DNA of 9,410 nt from Candidatus Atribacter hydrocarboniphilus. Its GTDB lineage: Bacteria; Atribacterota; Atribacteria; Atribacterales; Atribacteraceae. Each line of letters begins with the position of its first letter. The stretch's first letter is position 1. This document shows positions 1 through 6,508 of the stretch, piece by piece. Under the pieces are notes generated by a model that did not search any database, had not been told where the DNA came from, and saw only the letters and a program-made list of their open reading frames with translations. A program made the position numbers and the translations under genes. The stretch covers positions 1 through 9,410 of the forward strand of contig DPKX01000057.1 in assembly GCA_003542295.1 (NCBI GenBank). Direction: 5' to 3'.

Positions 1-1002
1 GATACCATGGATACCTTCATGTGTTCTTCCTGGTATTTTCTCCGCTATTGTTCACCTTGGACCGACCAAGAACCTTTTGAAAGAAAAGATGTTGATTATT
101 GGATGCCAGTCAATCAGTATATTGGTGGGGTAGAACATGCTATTTTACACCTTCTTTATTCACGCTTTTTTATAAAAGTATTGAGAGATCTGGGGATGAT
201 CAATTTTTCCGAACCTTTTATTAATTTGTTTGCCCAGGGAATGGTTACCAAGGGCGGAGTTAAAATGTCAAAATCAAAGGGAAATGTGGTAAGTCCTCGA
301 GAAATTATTCAAAAATATGGAGCTGATACCATTCGGGTCTTTATCCTTTTTGCTGGTCCTCCGGAACTGGATATGGAATGGTCAGATCGGGGTGTTGAAG
401 GAGCCCATCGTTTTCTCAACCGAGTATGGAGAACGATAACTGAAGTTATTCGGTGTGAAGAAGACCAACGGGTAGAGCCTAATCAGGAGAGAATGAAAGC
501 TTTGGAACGAATGATCCACCGGACGATTTTAAAAGTGGATACTGATATTCGTGAACGTTTCCACTTTAATACAGCGATCAGTTCACTAATGGAATTGTTG
601 AATGAAATTATCGATTCTCAGCGAGTCTTTTCTGAAAAAGGGATTCATCCTCAAGAAAAGGAAATTTTATTTGAAGCGGCTAAAACTCTGATATCATTGC
701 TTAATCCCTTTGTTCCTCATCTAACCGAAGAACTCTGGAGAGCCTTAGGAGAAACTTCCTTTTTGTCAGTTTCAGAATGGATGACTCACGATGAAGAGAA
801 ACTGGTCGAAAATCAGGTTGAAATTGTTATTCAGATTAACGGTAAAGTCAGAAGTAAAGTTACCGTACCTGCTGGGACTGATGAAAAAGATGTTTTACAA
901 ATCGCCATGAAAGATGAAAGAGTTCAGACTTGGATGGATCAAAAAGTTCTGGTTAAACATATTTTTGTTCAAGATAAGTTATTGAATCTAGTGGTTCGAT
1001 AA
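1..1002 (+). CDS. leuS: Leucyl-tRNA synthetase, C-terminal part (5' end outside window)
   Basis: Class I aminoacyl-tRNA synthetase that charges tRNA-Leu with leucine in the cytoplasm. The frame is open from base 1, so the gene begins upstream; 333 residues are visible, roughly 40% of a usual bacterial LeuRS (810-870 residues). The visible part opens with DTMDTF...SSWYFLRY, the conserved segment after the editing domain. The class I signature KMSKS is at bases 262-276 (visible residues 88-92), followed by SPREIIQKYGADTIRVF. An alpha-helical anticodon-binding domain follows (about residues 130-260, including LNPFVPHLTEELW). The small C-terminal domain (IQINGKVRSKVTVPAG) ends at TAA 1000-1002. 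No frameshift or missing motif was seen in the visible part. The downstream gap has only a weak 6-bp hairpin (1008-1022), so the transcript end is unclear. Confidence 0.97.
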   Translation, partial: DTMDTFMCSSWYFLRYCSPWTDQEPFERKDVDYWMPVNQYIGGVEHAILHLLYSRFFIKVLRDLGMINFSEPFINLFAQGMVTKGGVKMSKSKGNVVSPREIIQKYGADTIRVFILFAGPPELDMEWSDRGVEGAHRFLNRVWRTITEVIRCEEDQRVEPNQERMKALERMIHRTILKVDTDIRERFHFNTAISSLMELLNEIIDSQRVFSEKGIHPQEKEILFEAAKTLISLLNPFVPHLTEELWRALGETSFLSVSEWMTHDEEKLVENQVEIVIQINGKVRSKVTVPAGTDEKDVLQIAMKDERVQTWMDQKVLVKHIFVQDKLLNLVVR

Positions 1003-1172
1003 AAAATTTCTCTTGAAGAGAACCCTATTTCCATTTTTAAATAATTGATTATAATATTAATTATTGTATGTATAGTGAACTAAATATTTAATATAGAATA
1101 AAACTAACTCAATTATTTAAATATAGGGATAAGATCTAGAATCTCAAATTTATTATAATCAAAAAAAGAACA

Positions 1173-1760
1173 ATGTTATTCTCTCGTCAAGAAAGAATCG
1201 TTTTTGTAGTTCTATCGTCAATATTGGTGTTGAGTACCGGTTTTTTATTTTATAAAACCCGGGCTGTTTCGGCAACGGGTACGGATTCGAGCGATAAGAG
1301 ACCAGAAAACTATATTGTCCAAATCGCCGGTGAAGTGCTCAAGCCGGGAGTATATCAAGTAGAAGAGGGTACCCGGCTTTACCAGCTCATTGAGCTTTCT
1401 GGCGGAATCACTCCTCAAGCTGACATTTCAAGTTTAAATTTAGCAGCACCGGTTCATGATGGACTCCGTATCAATATACCAGCTCAGAATTCCATTCAAG
1501 GTGACCTTGATAGGTTTCAATTTTCTTTTTCTGAACAAATTCCATTGTCTGAAGAAACTGATAATGATTTGGTTGTTCAGATCAACACTGCCTCCCTTGA
1601 GGAACTCAAAAGGCTTCCCGGAATTGGCGAGGTAATCGCCCAGAGAATAATTGAATATCGAAAAACCTATGGTCCCTTTCAATCGGTTGATGACCTTATA
1701 AATGTGAAAGGAATTGGTGCCAAGAAACTTCAAGATATAAAAAATTCGATTCGCAATTAA
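1173..1760 (+). CDS. comEA: ComEA-family competence DNA-binding protein
   Basis: A 195-residue membrane-anchored protein. Residues about 9-28 form one hydrophobic N-terminal anchor; 46-104 form an SLBB-type domain (VQIAGEVLKPGVYQVEEGT, ELSGGI); 131-195 form a C-terminal double helix-hairpin-helix domain. The hairpins are LPGIGE (148-153) and VKGIGAKK (178-185), preceded by QINTASLEEL, the ComEA signature. In characterised bacteria ComEA binds incoming double-stranded DNA outside the membrane and passes it to the ComEC channel. Length and domain order match the Firmicutes type. No comEC follows, so a partner gene would have to lie elsewhere. The ATG at 1173 has only an A-rich upstream stretch with no clear Shine-Dalgarno sequence, but it places the anchor correctly. 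The gene lies downstream of leuS on the same strand and converges with the Asp23-family gene, 46 bp away, with no clear terminator between them. Confidence 0.9.
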   Translation: MLFSRQERIVFVVLSSILVLSTGFLFYKTRAVSATGTDSSDKRPENYIVQIAGEVLKPGVYQVEEGTRLYQLIELSGGITPQADISSLNLAAPVHDGLRINIPAQNSIQGDLDRFQFSFSEQIPLSEETDNDLVVQINTASLEELKRLPGIGEVIAQRIIEYRKTYGPFQSVDDLINVKGIGAKKLQDIKNSIRN

Positions 1761-1806
1761 TAATTTCCAGCCAAGGATTGTGATGCAAACCTATAAATAG
1801 TGCTTT

Positions 1807-2223
1807 TTACGCCGGAGCTTCGTCCTTTTCTTTGTAAGATACCTCTCGGATATTGACATCAACTTTGTTGACAGTCATTCCGGTTTTGTTTTCTATAACT
1901 TTTTTCACTTCCCGCTGTACATTTTTTGCTACATCGATGAGGACGGTATCAATATCGATAACCACGGAAATTTCTAAGCTAACGGTTTTTTCTTTGATAT
2001 CTACCTTTACCCCTTTGTTGATTTCTCGTTTTCCCATTATGGTACTCAAAGAAGCCGATGGAATACCTGCCATACCGGTAATACCGGCAATTTTCATTGT
2101 AGTTATGCCGGCAAGGGTCGCAATAATATCCGGTGCAATATTAATTTCGCCAATAGCCTCCGTTCCGGCGGGAATCGGTTGTTGTGGAGAATTATCCATG
2201 AGTTGATTTTTTTCTTCGTTCAT
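1807..2223 (-). CDS. Asp23/Gls24 (YloU-like) family protein
   Basis: A 138-residue soluble, acidic protein with no signal peptide. The core IGEINIAPDIIATLAGITTMKIAGITGMAG (about residues 24-53) and a following alternating beta/alpha region, KVDIKEKTVSLEISVVIDIDTVLIDVAKNVQREVKKVIENKTG, match the Asp23/Gls24/YloU family. Characterised members act in envelope stress or sit at the membrane through partners, and YloU-like copies often lie near fatty-acid or envelope genes; no such neighbour is present here, so the exact role is open. I chose ATG at 2223 because a GGGGG ribosome-binding site (plus-strand 2232-2236) lies 8 nt upstream. An upstream in-frame TTG at 2238 would place that site inside the gene and is unlikely. 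This is the only minus-strand gene in the window: convergent with comEA and divergent from rpsU, so it must be transcribed on its own. Confidence 0.87.
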   Translation of the reverse strand: MNEEKNQLMDNSPQQPIPAGTEAIGEINIAPDIIATLAGITTMKIAGITGMAGIPSASLSTIMGKREINKGVKVDIKEKTVSLEISVVIDIDTVLIDVAKNVQREVKKVIENKTGMTVNKVDVNIREVSYKEKDEAPA

Positions 2224-2262
2224 GGTTGAAACCCCCAATCTGATATAATGTCTTTATTATAT

Positions 2263-2271
2263 ATAATATCA
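2263..2271 (-). promoter_or_regulatory. Candidate extended -10 promoter for the Asp23-family gene
   Basis: Read on the minus strand, 2271-2263 is TGATATTAT, matching the extended -10 form TG-N-TATNAT. No good -35 hexamer lies 16-18 bp upstream, as is typical for extended -10 promoters. It sits 40 nt upstream of the ATG at 2223. The region is very AT-rich and other TATAAT-like strings occur nearby (2261-2256 minus), so the exact hexamer is uncertain. Confidence 0.3.
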
Positions 2272-2275
2272 TTAC

Positions 2276-2293
2276 CTTCCTATTTTTAGGAAG
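2276..2293. repeat. Inverted repeat in the Asp23-gene upstream region
   Basis: CTTCCTA (2276-2282) and TAGGAAG (2287-2293) form a perfect 7-bp inverted repeat around a TTTT spacer. No T-run follows it on either strand, so it is not a standard terminator. It lies just upstream of the candidate -10 of the minus-strand gene, about where a -35 element or operator would be. Operator function is inference; the repeat itself is directly visible. Confidence 0.45.
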
Positions 2294-2461
2294 CAAATAA
2301 GGTTCATCATCATTGTAAGGTTATATCAAACTAACGGTTTTTTTGTTTAAATTAAAAATTATAAATCGTGGGTTTATTAAAAACTCGAATTTTTATATAC
2401 TCAGTTTTAGATAATCATTTAGACTTCAAATCAGGCGGAAGCCTTCTTTTCCGAGGTTTCA

Positions 2462-2490
2462 TTGACACTCCATAGTGAATATCCTATAAT
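2462..2490 (+). promoter_or_regulatory. Consensus sigma-A promoter for the rpsU operon
   Basis: TTGACA at 2462-2467 and TATAAT at 2485-2490 are both perfect hexamers, separated by exactly 17 bp. Transcription would begin around 2497, giving a leader of about 28 nt before the GTG start of rpsU. This is the strongest promoter in the window and suits a ribosomal-protein operon. It should serve rpsU, yqeY, phoH and pgpH, as no other strong promoter was seen before 6229. Confidence 0.9.
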
Positions 2491-2510
2491 TTTTTTACTT
2501 TGGATTTTAA

Positions 2511-2517
2511 AGGGAGG
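2511..2517 (+). promoter_or_regulatory. Ribosome-binding site deciding the rpsU start
   Basis: AGGGAGG lies 7 nt before GTG 2525, an ideal distance, but only 4 nt before the in-frame TTG at 2522. This selects GTG 2525 as the start. A further in-frame TTG at 2462 is part of the promoter -35 hexamer, so it cannot be translated from this promoter. Confidence 0.85.
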
Positions 2518-2524
2518 AATTTTG

Positions 2525-2704
2525 GTGACAGAAATAAAAGTAAGCCAGAACGAAAGCATTGATGAAGCATTAAGACGTTTTAAAAGAAAATGTCAAAGAA
2601 ATGGGATAATTTCCGAGATAAAAAAACGAGAGCATTATGAGAAGCCCAGTGAAAAGAAAAGAAAAAAGGCTCAAGCGGCAGCTCGGAGGAAAAAAAGAAG
2701 ATGA
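2525..2704 (+). CDS. rpsU: 30S ribosomal protein S21
   Basis: A 59-residue, very basic protein. The N-terminal half, [41 protein letters not shown], is the conserved S21 signature. The tail is Arg/Lys/Ala-rich ([13 protein letters not shown]). S21 binds the 30S platform near the anti-Shine-Dalgarno end of 16S rRNA and helps initiation. Length matches the family (55-70 residues). The start is GTG, selected by the Shine-Dalgarno sequence at 2511-2517. The TGA stop overlaps the ATG of yqeY (ATGA at 2701-2704), indicating translational coupling. rpsU followed by yqeY is a widely conserved pair. Confidence 0.97.
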   Translation: MTEIKVSQNESIDEALRRFKRKCQRNGIISEIKKREHYEKPSEKKRKKAQAAARRKKRR

Positions 2705-3141
2705 TCAAAGAACGGCTGGTTGAAGAAATGAAAAAAGCAATGAAAGAAAAAGACTTCATCCGGCTTGATACGATTCGTCTGGTTTTAGCCGAAATAAAAA
2801 ATGAAGAAATCGAAAAACGTGAGCCTTTAAATGAGGATGAGTTGGTTCGGGTGCTTAAAAGAGGTGTAAAAAAGTTAGAGGATTCTATTGGGTATTTTGA
2901 AAAAGGAAATCGGCCGGAACTGATACAAAAAGCAAAATTAGAAATGTCTATCCTCCAGGAATTTATACCACCTCAATTAACCGTCGAGGAGATTGAATCT
3001 TCGGTTGATGAGGTAATAGTGGCTCTGTCAGATAAGAAATCCTTTGGCTTAATTATGAAAGAGGTTATGTCCAGGGCAGCCAATCGAGCAGATGGTTCCC
3101 AGGTATCGGTTATTGTTAAACAAAAGTTGAATGAGGGATGA
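2701..3141 (+). CDS. yqeY: GatB/YqeY domain-containing protein
   Basis: A 146-residue, predominantly helical protein, full length for the YqeY family (about 147). Recognisable blocks are the N-terminal [18 protein letters not shown]...[21 protein letters not shown], the middle [27 protein letters not shown], and the C-terminal [26 protein letters not shown]. The fold resembles the tail domain of the amidotransferase subunit GatB, so a role with tRNA or translation is often suggested, but the molecular function is not established. The ATG overlaps the rpsU stop; GGAGG at 2685-2689, inside rpsU, could serve as its ribosome-binding site. It ends 9 nt before the phoH start. Confidence 0.94.
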   Translation: MIKERLVEEMKKAMKEKDFIRLDTIRLVLAEIKNEEIEKREPLNEDELVRVLKRGVKKLEDSIGYFEKGNRPELIQKAKLEMSILQEFIPPQLTVEEIESSVDEVIVALSDKKSFGLIMKEVMSRAANRADGSQVSVIVKQKLNEG

Positions 3142-3150
3142 TAAGCTTAT

Positions 3151-4158
3151 TTGTCTATAAATGCGAAGCACAAACAAATTGAATATCGTCTTGATTGTTT
3201 TGAGATTTCAGATATAAAGAAACTTTTTGGATATTTAGATAAAAATCTTCGATTAATCGAAGAGATATTTCAAGTTAATATCGATTTAACACCAGAGTCC
3301 CTTATAGTTGGGGAAAAGAATGATGATACCAGTTTGACACAGGTGAAGACCTTTCTTGATGAGCTGGCGGCTTTTTTGAAAGAAGGACATGATTTGACTG
3401 GTGATGATATCCAAAAAATGGCAGCTACCATTAAGGAAGGTAGAGAAATCTGGTGGAAGAAAAATTATAGCCAGGGAATTATCACCACTGCTTACCATAA
3501 AATCATTCATCCCCGAACCGCTGGGCAGGTGAACTATGTCCGTGCGGTGAAAGAAAATGAACTCATTTTTTGTATTGGACCAGCGGGAACTGGTAAAACC
3601 TATTTAGCCATGGCGATGGCCTGCGCTGCTCTTCAAAAAAAAGAGGTTAGCCGGATTGTTTTAGTAAGGCCGGCGGTCGAAGCCGGTGAAAGCCTGGGAT
3701 ACCTTCCTGGTGACCTCCGAGAAAAAATCGAACCCTATCTTCGTCCGCTTTATGATGCTTTATATGAAATGCTTTCTCCCGAACGTTTTCAAAAATATAT
3801 TGAAAAAGATATTATAGAAGTGGCTCCATTAGCCTATATGAGAGGGAGAACTTTAAATGATTCTTTTATTGTTCTTGATGAAGCTCAAAACACTACACCG
3901 GAACAAATGAAAATGTTTTTAACTCGTATGGGTTTCGGCTCAAAAGTGGTAGTTACCGGGGATATAACTCAAGTTGACCTCCCATCTGGAAAAAATTCCG
4001 GTCTCATGATAATACAGAAAATACTCGCCGATGTTTCTGGTGTCGAGTTTATCTATTTAACCGAGAAGGATGTGGTACGACATCAACTTGTCCAGAAGAT
4101 CATCCAGGCCTATGAAAAATTCGAAAAGAACCTTCCAACTCAAGAAAAAAGCACTTGA
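3151..4158 (+). CDS. phoH: PhoH-like ATPase
   Basis: A cytoplasmic P-loop ATPase of 335 residues, typical for the bacterial PhoH/YbeZ family. The first 100 residues or so form the N-terminal accessory domain. The ATPase domain has Walker A GPAGTGKT at residues 143-150 and Walker B with VLDEAQN at 241-247, plus the family blocks VRPAVEAGESLGYLPGD and VVTGDITQVDLP. PhoH proteins are linked to RNA metabolism and are commonly encoded with ybeY, as in this neighbourhood. The start is TTG 3151: an in-frame stop (TAA 3142-3144) rules out anything longer, and the N-terminal domain begins within about ten residues. GAGGG at 3133-3137 is a plausible but distant ribosome-binding site; coupling to yqeY translation may help. 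Its 3' end overlaps pgpH. Confidence 0.95.
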   Translation: MSINAKHKQIEYRLDCFEISDIKKLFGYLDKNLRLIEEIFQVNIDLTPESLIVGEKNDDTSLTQVKTFLDELAAFLKEGHDLTGDDIQKMAATIKEGREIWWKKNYSQGIITTAYHKIIHPRTAGQVNYVRAVKENELIFCIGPAGTGKTYLAMAMACAALQKKEVSRIVLVRPAVEAGESLGYLPGDLREKIEPYLRPLYDALYEMLSPERFQKYIEKDIIEVAPLAYMRGRTLNDSFIVLDEAQNTTPEQMKMFLTRMGFGSKVVVTGDITQVDLPSGKNSGLMIIQKILADVSGVEFIYLTEKDVVRHQLVQKIIQAYEKFEKNLPTQEKST

Positions 4159-6229
4159 TTTTTTTTCTCCTGTTTTTATTCGTCTCCAAGCAATTCTGAC
4201 TTTCCAATTTTGGAATTATCCCTTGTATGGACTGGGTTTATTTTTCGTCCTCTGGATCTCCTATTCAATGGGGGGTGTAGTTCTCAGCGAAGGCCAAATT
4301 GCACCGAGAGATATCTTTGCCAGAAAAACCATTGAAATTGTTGACGTTAAAGCGACTGAAGAACGAAAAGACACTTTACTGGCCGAGTTAGTACCAATTT
4401 TTCGAATTGATGAAGGCATTACCCAGGACCTAAAAAAAGAATACACAACCTTTTTTAAAGAATTGGAAGCCATTCGCGACACCGTTTCTACTCAGTCACT
4501 TTCTTTTGAAATGAAGGAGGAATTTTTTCGAAAGTGGAAAATTACTCCTGGAGTTTTCGAGTGGTTTGTTGCAACGCCTCAAGAAAAGTATGACAGGATA
4601 AAAGAGGTTTTTTTATTAAATATGGAGAAAAACCTCGGTCAACCCATACGTGAAGGAGAAGTTGAGCAAAAAATATTAGAGAGTTATTCAGCCTATGAAA
4701 GAATGAATTTAGAGATCGATGAAATTCGAGTCTTGAATTTATTAACCTCCCGTTTTTTGAAACCAAATGCCAGAATAGATATAACTGAAACCGAGAAACA
4801 GCGGGAACAAGTTATAAAAAATATCGAACCGGTCAAACGATATATTCAAAAAGGTCAAATTTTAGTCAAAAAAGGAACCGCTGTTACTCATGCAGACTTA
4901 GAAGGCCTACGTGCTTTGGGATTAGTTAGCGAGCAATATGAATCTTACTTATTAGTAGCCCTAGGAATTCTGATTATTTTTACTTTAGTTTTTGAATATT
5001 CTTTTATCAAGAAATTTGCTACTGAAATCATCCAGAGGAATTCACTTCTATTAATTCGAATCCTAACAGCAATTGGAGTTATTGCTCTCAATGCTTTATC
5101 TCTCCGCTTTTCCTGGTATTTGATATTATTGGCTGCAGTTCCATTTATTCTCTATACTTTGATGGGAAGGAACCTGGCTTTATGCGAGTCGCTCATTCTT
5201 TTTCCCCTTTTAATGTGGGGGGAACGGGCTGATTTTATGAGGAGCTTCTATATCTTTATGAATCTCTTTTTACCGCTGTTTTTATTGGATAAAACGATTA
5301 AACGTCGCGATTTGGTAAAAACCGGTTTTTGGATAGCCCTGGCAAACATAATGATGGTGATAATATTTGGTTTACAAGAGGGAAATACTCCTACAGAATT
5401 TCTCGTTAATTCTGTTTATGGATTTGGAGGAGCCATCATAGCCTCGACTGCAGCGTTAGGTGGGATATCTTTGTTTGAGACCACCTTCCATGTCGCCACT
5501 GATTTTCGTCTTTTGGAATTAGTTAATCCCACTCATCCATTGCTTAAGCGCTTAATGATGGAGGCCCCTGGTACTTATAGTCATAGCCTTATGATGGCTA
5601 ATCTTGCTGAAGCTGCTGCCGATGCTATTGGAGCCAATCCACTATTGGCTCGAGCTGGAGCCTATTACCATGATATTGGTAAAATTAAGCGACCCTATTT
5701 TTTTATCGAAAATCAGATTAATGAAAATATCCATAACCGCCTTTCCCCCCATCTGAGTACGCTGGTCATTCAAAACCACCTTAAAGATGGTTTGGAAATA
5801 GCTCGGAAATACCATTTACCAGTTGAGATTCAAAATATTATTCAAAGCCACCATGGGAATACCGTAATGAGGTATTTTTATGATAAGGCAATCAAACAGA
5901 AGAAAGACGACGTAACCGATACCGAGTTTCGTTATCCAGGACCTCTTCCCAAAACCCAGGAAGAAGTTCTCATTTTTTTAGCTGATAGCGTTGAGGCTGC
6001 TATTCGGAGCGCAAATAATCTTAATTCCAGTCGCTTGGAAGCAATAGTAAATGGAATAATTCAAAATTATCTTAAAGATGGGCAATTGGATGATACGCCG
6101 CTTACCATGAGGGATATTCATAAAATTTCTGATGCTTTTGTAATGATATTAAGCGGGATGTTTCATGCCAGGATTCCTTATCCGGAAAATACCGTGAATG
6201 GAGAGGACAAGGGCAGCAAGGGAGATTAA
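4112..6229 (+). CDS. pgpH: PgpH-type 7TM-HD membrane phosphohydrolase (YqfF)
   Basis: About 705 residues from ATG 4112. Order: a short basic cytoplasmic tail; TM helix 1 (about 37-54); a large outside domain (about 58-275, 7TMR-HDED type); a block of about seven TM helices (about 279-470); and a cytoplasmic HD domain (about 485-650). Metal-binding residues seen are H491 (TYSHSLMM), H520-D521 (HDIGK), H580-H581 (QSHHGN) and D625 (LADSVEA). Listeria PgpH with this architecture degrades the second messenger c-di-AMP; that activity is inferred here from architecture. The HD motifs appear intact. The start is uncertain: ATG 4112 overlaps phoH by 47 nt and has a weak AGG three bases upstream; in-frame ATG 4070 would overlap by 89 nt with no properly spaced ribosome-binding site. 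Last gene of the rpsU operon; no clear terminator follows. Confidence 0.93.
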   Translation: MKNSKRTFQLKKKALDFFSPVFIRLQAILTFQFWNYPLYGLGLFFVLWISYSMGGVVLSEGQIAPRDIFARKTIEIVDVKATEERKDTLLAELVPIFRIDEGITQDLKKEYTTFFKELEAIRDTVSTQSLSFEMKEEFFRKWKITPGVFEWFVATPQEKYDRIKEVFLLNMEKNLGQPIREGEVEQKILESYSAYERMNLEIDEIRVLNLLTSRFLKPNARIDITETEKQREQVIKNIEPVKRYIQKGQILVKKGTAVTHADLEGLRALGLVSEQYESYLLVALGILIIFTLVFEYSFIKKFATEIIQRNSLLLIRILTAIGVIALNALSLRFSWYLILLAAVPFILYTLMGRNLALCESLILFPLLMWGERADFMRSFYIFMNLFLPLFLLDKTIKRRDLVKTGFWIALANIMMVIIFGLQEGNTPTEFLVNSVYGFGGAIIASTAALGGISLFETTFHVATDFRLLELVNPTHPLLKRLMMEAPGTYSHSLMMANLAEAAADAIGANPLLARAGAYYHDIGKIKRPYFFIENQINENIHNRLSPHLSTLVIQNHLKDGLEIARKYHLPVEIQNIIQSHHGNTVMRYFYDKAIKQKKDDVTDTEFRYPGPLPKTQEEVLIFLADSVEAAIRSANNLNSSRLEAIVNGIIQNYLKDGQLDDTPLTMRDIHKISDAFVMILSGMFHARIPYPENTVNGEDKGSKGD

Positions 6230-6357
6230 TTTCTATTTTTGATAATACTGGAATAATAAAAATATGACAGAGTGGACGGATGAAATTGCTACGTTGTTTA
6301 ACCAAAGAACGGTTGGTTTCCTTACAATGACGGTTTTATATAGGTATTTTCATTCAC

Positions 6358-6371
6358 ACCTGGCGCCAGGT
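6358..6371. repeat. Perfect 14-bp palindrome in the pgpH / ybeY-cdd gap
   Basis: ACCTGGCGCCAGGT is fully self-complementary and is a rare GC-rich patch in an AT-rich gap. CAC just before it and GTG two bases after it extend the symmetry imperfectly. No T-run follows, so it is not a simple terminator. A dimeric regulator's operator or a hairpin is possible; this is inference. A weak promoter-like pair, TTGGTT (6313-6318) and TATATA (6337-6342), 18 bp apart, would put it just downstream of a start site. Confidence 0.45.
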
Positions 6372-6425
6372 AAGTGCCATCAGAGTCTATCTTGAAAAAC
6401 AGAAATAAGTAAAAAATAAAATCAT

Positions 6426-6452
6426 CTTGATCTTCTCCCATCAAGCGAGAAG
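6426..6452 (+). repeat. Two mutually exclusive hairpins in the ybeY-cdd leader
   Basis: CTTGAT (6426-6431) pairs with ATCAAG (6440-6445). CTTCTC (6432-6437) pairs with GAGAAG (6447-6452). The two 6-bp stems interleave. With no base between the two 5' arms and one between the two 3' arms, a simultaneous pseudoknot looks sterically difficult, so they would more likely be alternatives. They lie 57-83 nt before the ybeY-cdd start. The pairing is directly visible; a regulatory role is inference. Confidence 0.35.
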
Positions 6453-6479
6453 GAAATAGAATAAGTAAAGGCATATTAT

Positions 6480-6493
6480 ATCTATCGATAGAT
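6480..6493. repeat. Perfect 14-bp palindrome next to the ybeY-cdd ribosome-binding site
   Basis: ATCTATCGATAGAT is fully self-complementary and ends one base before the Shine-Dalgarno sequence AAAAGGAG (6495-6502). As RNA it could form a 5-bp stem with a TCGA loop touching the ribosome-binding site; as DNA it could be an operator. TCGATA from the palindrome recurs at 6503-6508, directly before the ATG. Confidence 0.45.
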
Positions 6494-6508
6494 TAAAAGG
6501 AGTCGATA

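Noticed and set aside
1008..1022. TTCTCT-TGA-AGAGAA hairpin just after the leuS stop as a terminator
   Set aside because: Only 6 bp, AT-rich, and the T-rich tract does not directly follow the stem. Too weak to call.
1851..1890. Two TTGACA strings on the plus strand inside the Asp23-family gene
   Set aside because: They lie on the antisense strand of a coding region and no matching -10 or gene follows.
1853..2206. A 117-codon plus-strand open frame opposite the Asp23-family gene
   Set aside because: It is the antisense shadow of a conserved gene and gives a low-complexity Ser/Thr/Ile-rich translation with no ribosome-binding site.
2433..2453. AGGC-GGAA-GCCT mini-hairpin followed by TCTTTT upstream of the rpsU promoter
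   Set aside because: A 4-bp stem is too short for a terminator, and no transcript on this strand is known to end here; a competing CGGAA/TTCCG pairing is equally weak.
4070..4111. Extended N-terminus of PgpH from ATG 4070
   Set aside because: It lies deep inside phoH, GAGAAGG abuts the ATG with no spacer, and the extra residues (MWYDINLSRRSSRP) only mirror phoH in another frame. Not fully excluded.
6264..6395. A 43-codon open frame starting at ATG 6264 in the gap before ybeY-cdd
   Set aside because: No good ribosome-binding site, no recognisable family, and it overlaps the palindrome-rich noncoding gap; consistent with chance.
6280..6408. A frame from ATG 6280 to TAA 6406-6408 (42 codons) broken by TGA at 6328-6330; the second half (RFYIGIFIHTWRQV...) looks protein-like
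   Set aside because: One internal stop, no recognised homology and no ribosome-binding site. It could be a gene remnant, but nothing in the sequence supports naming it a pseudogene.
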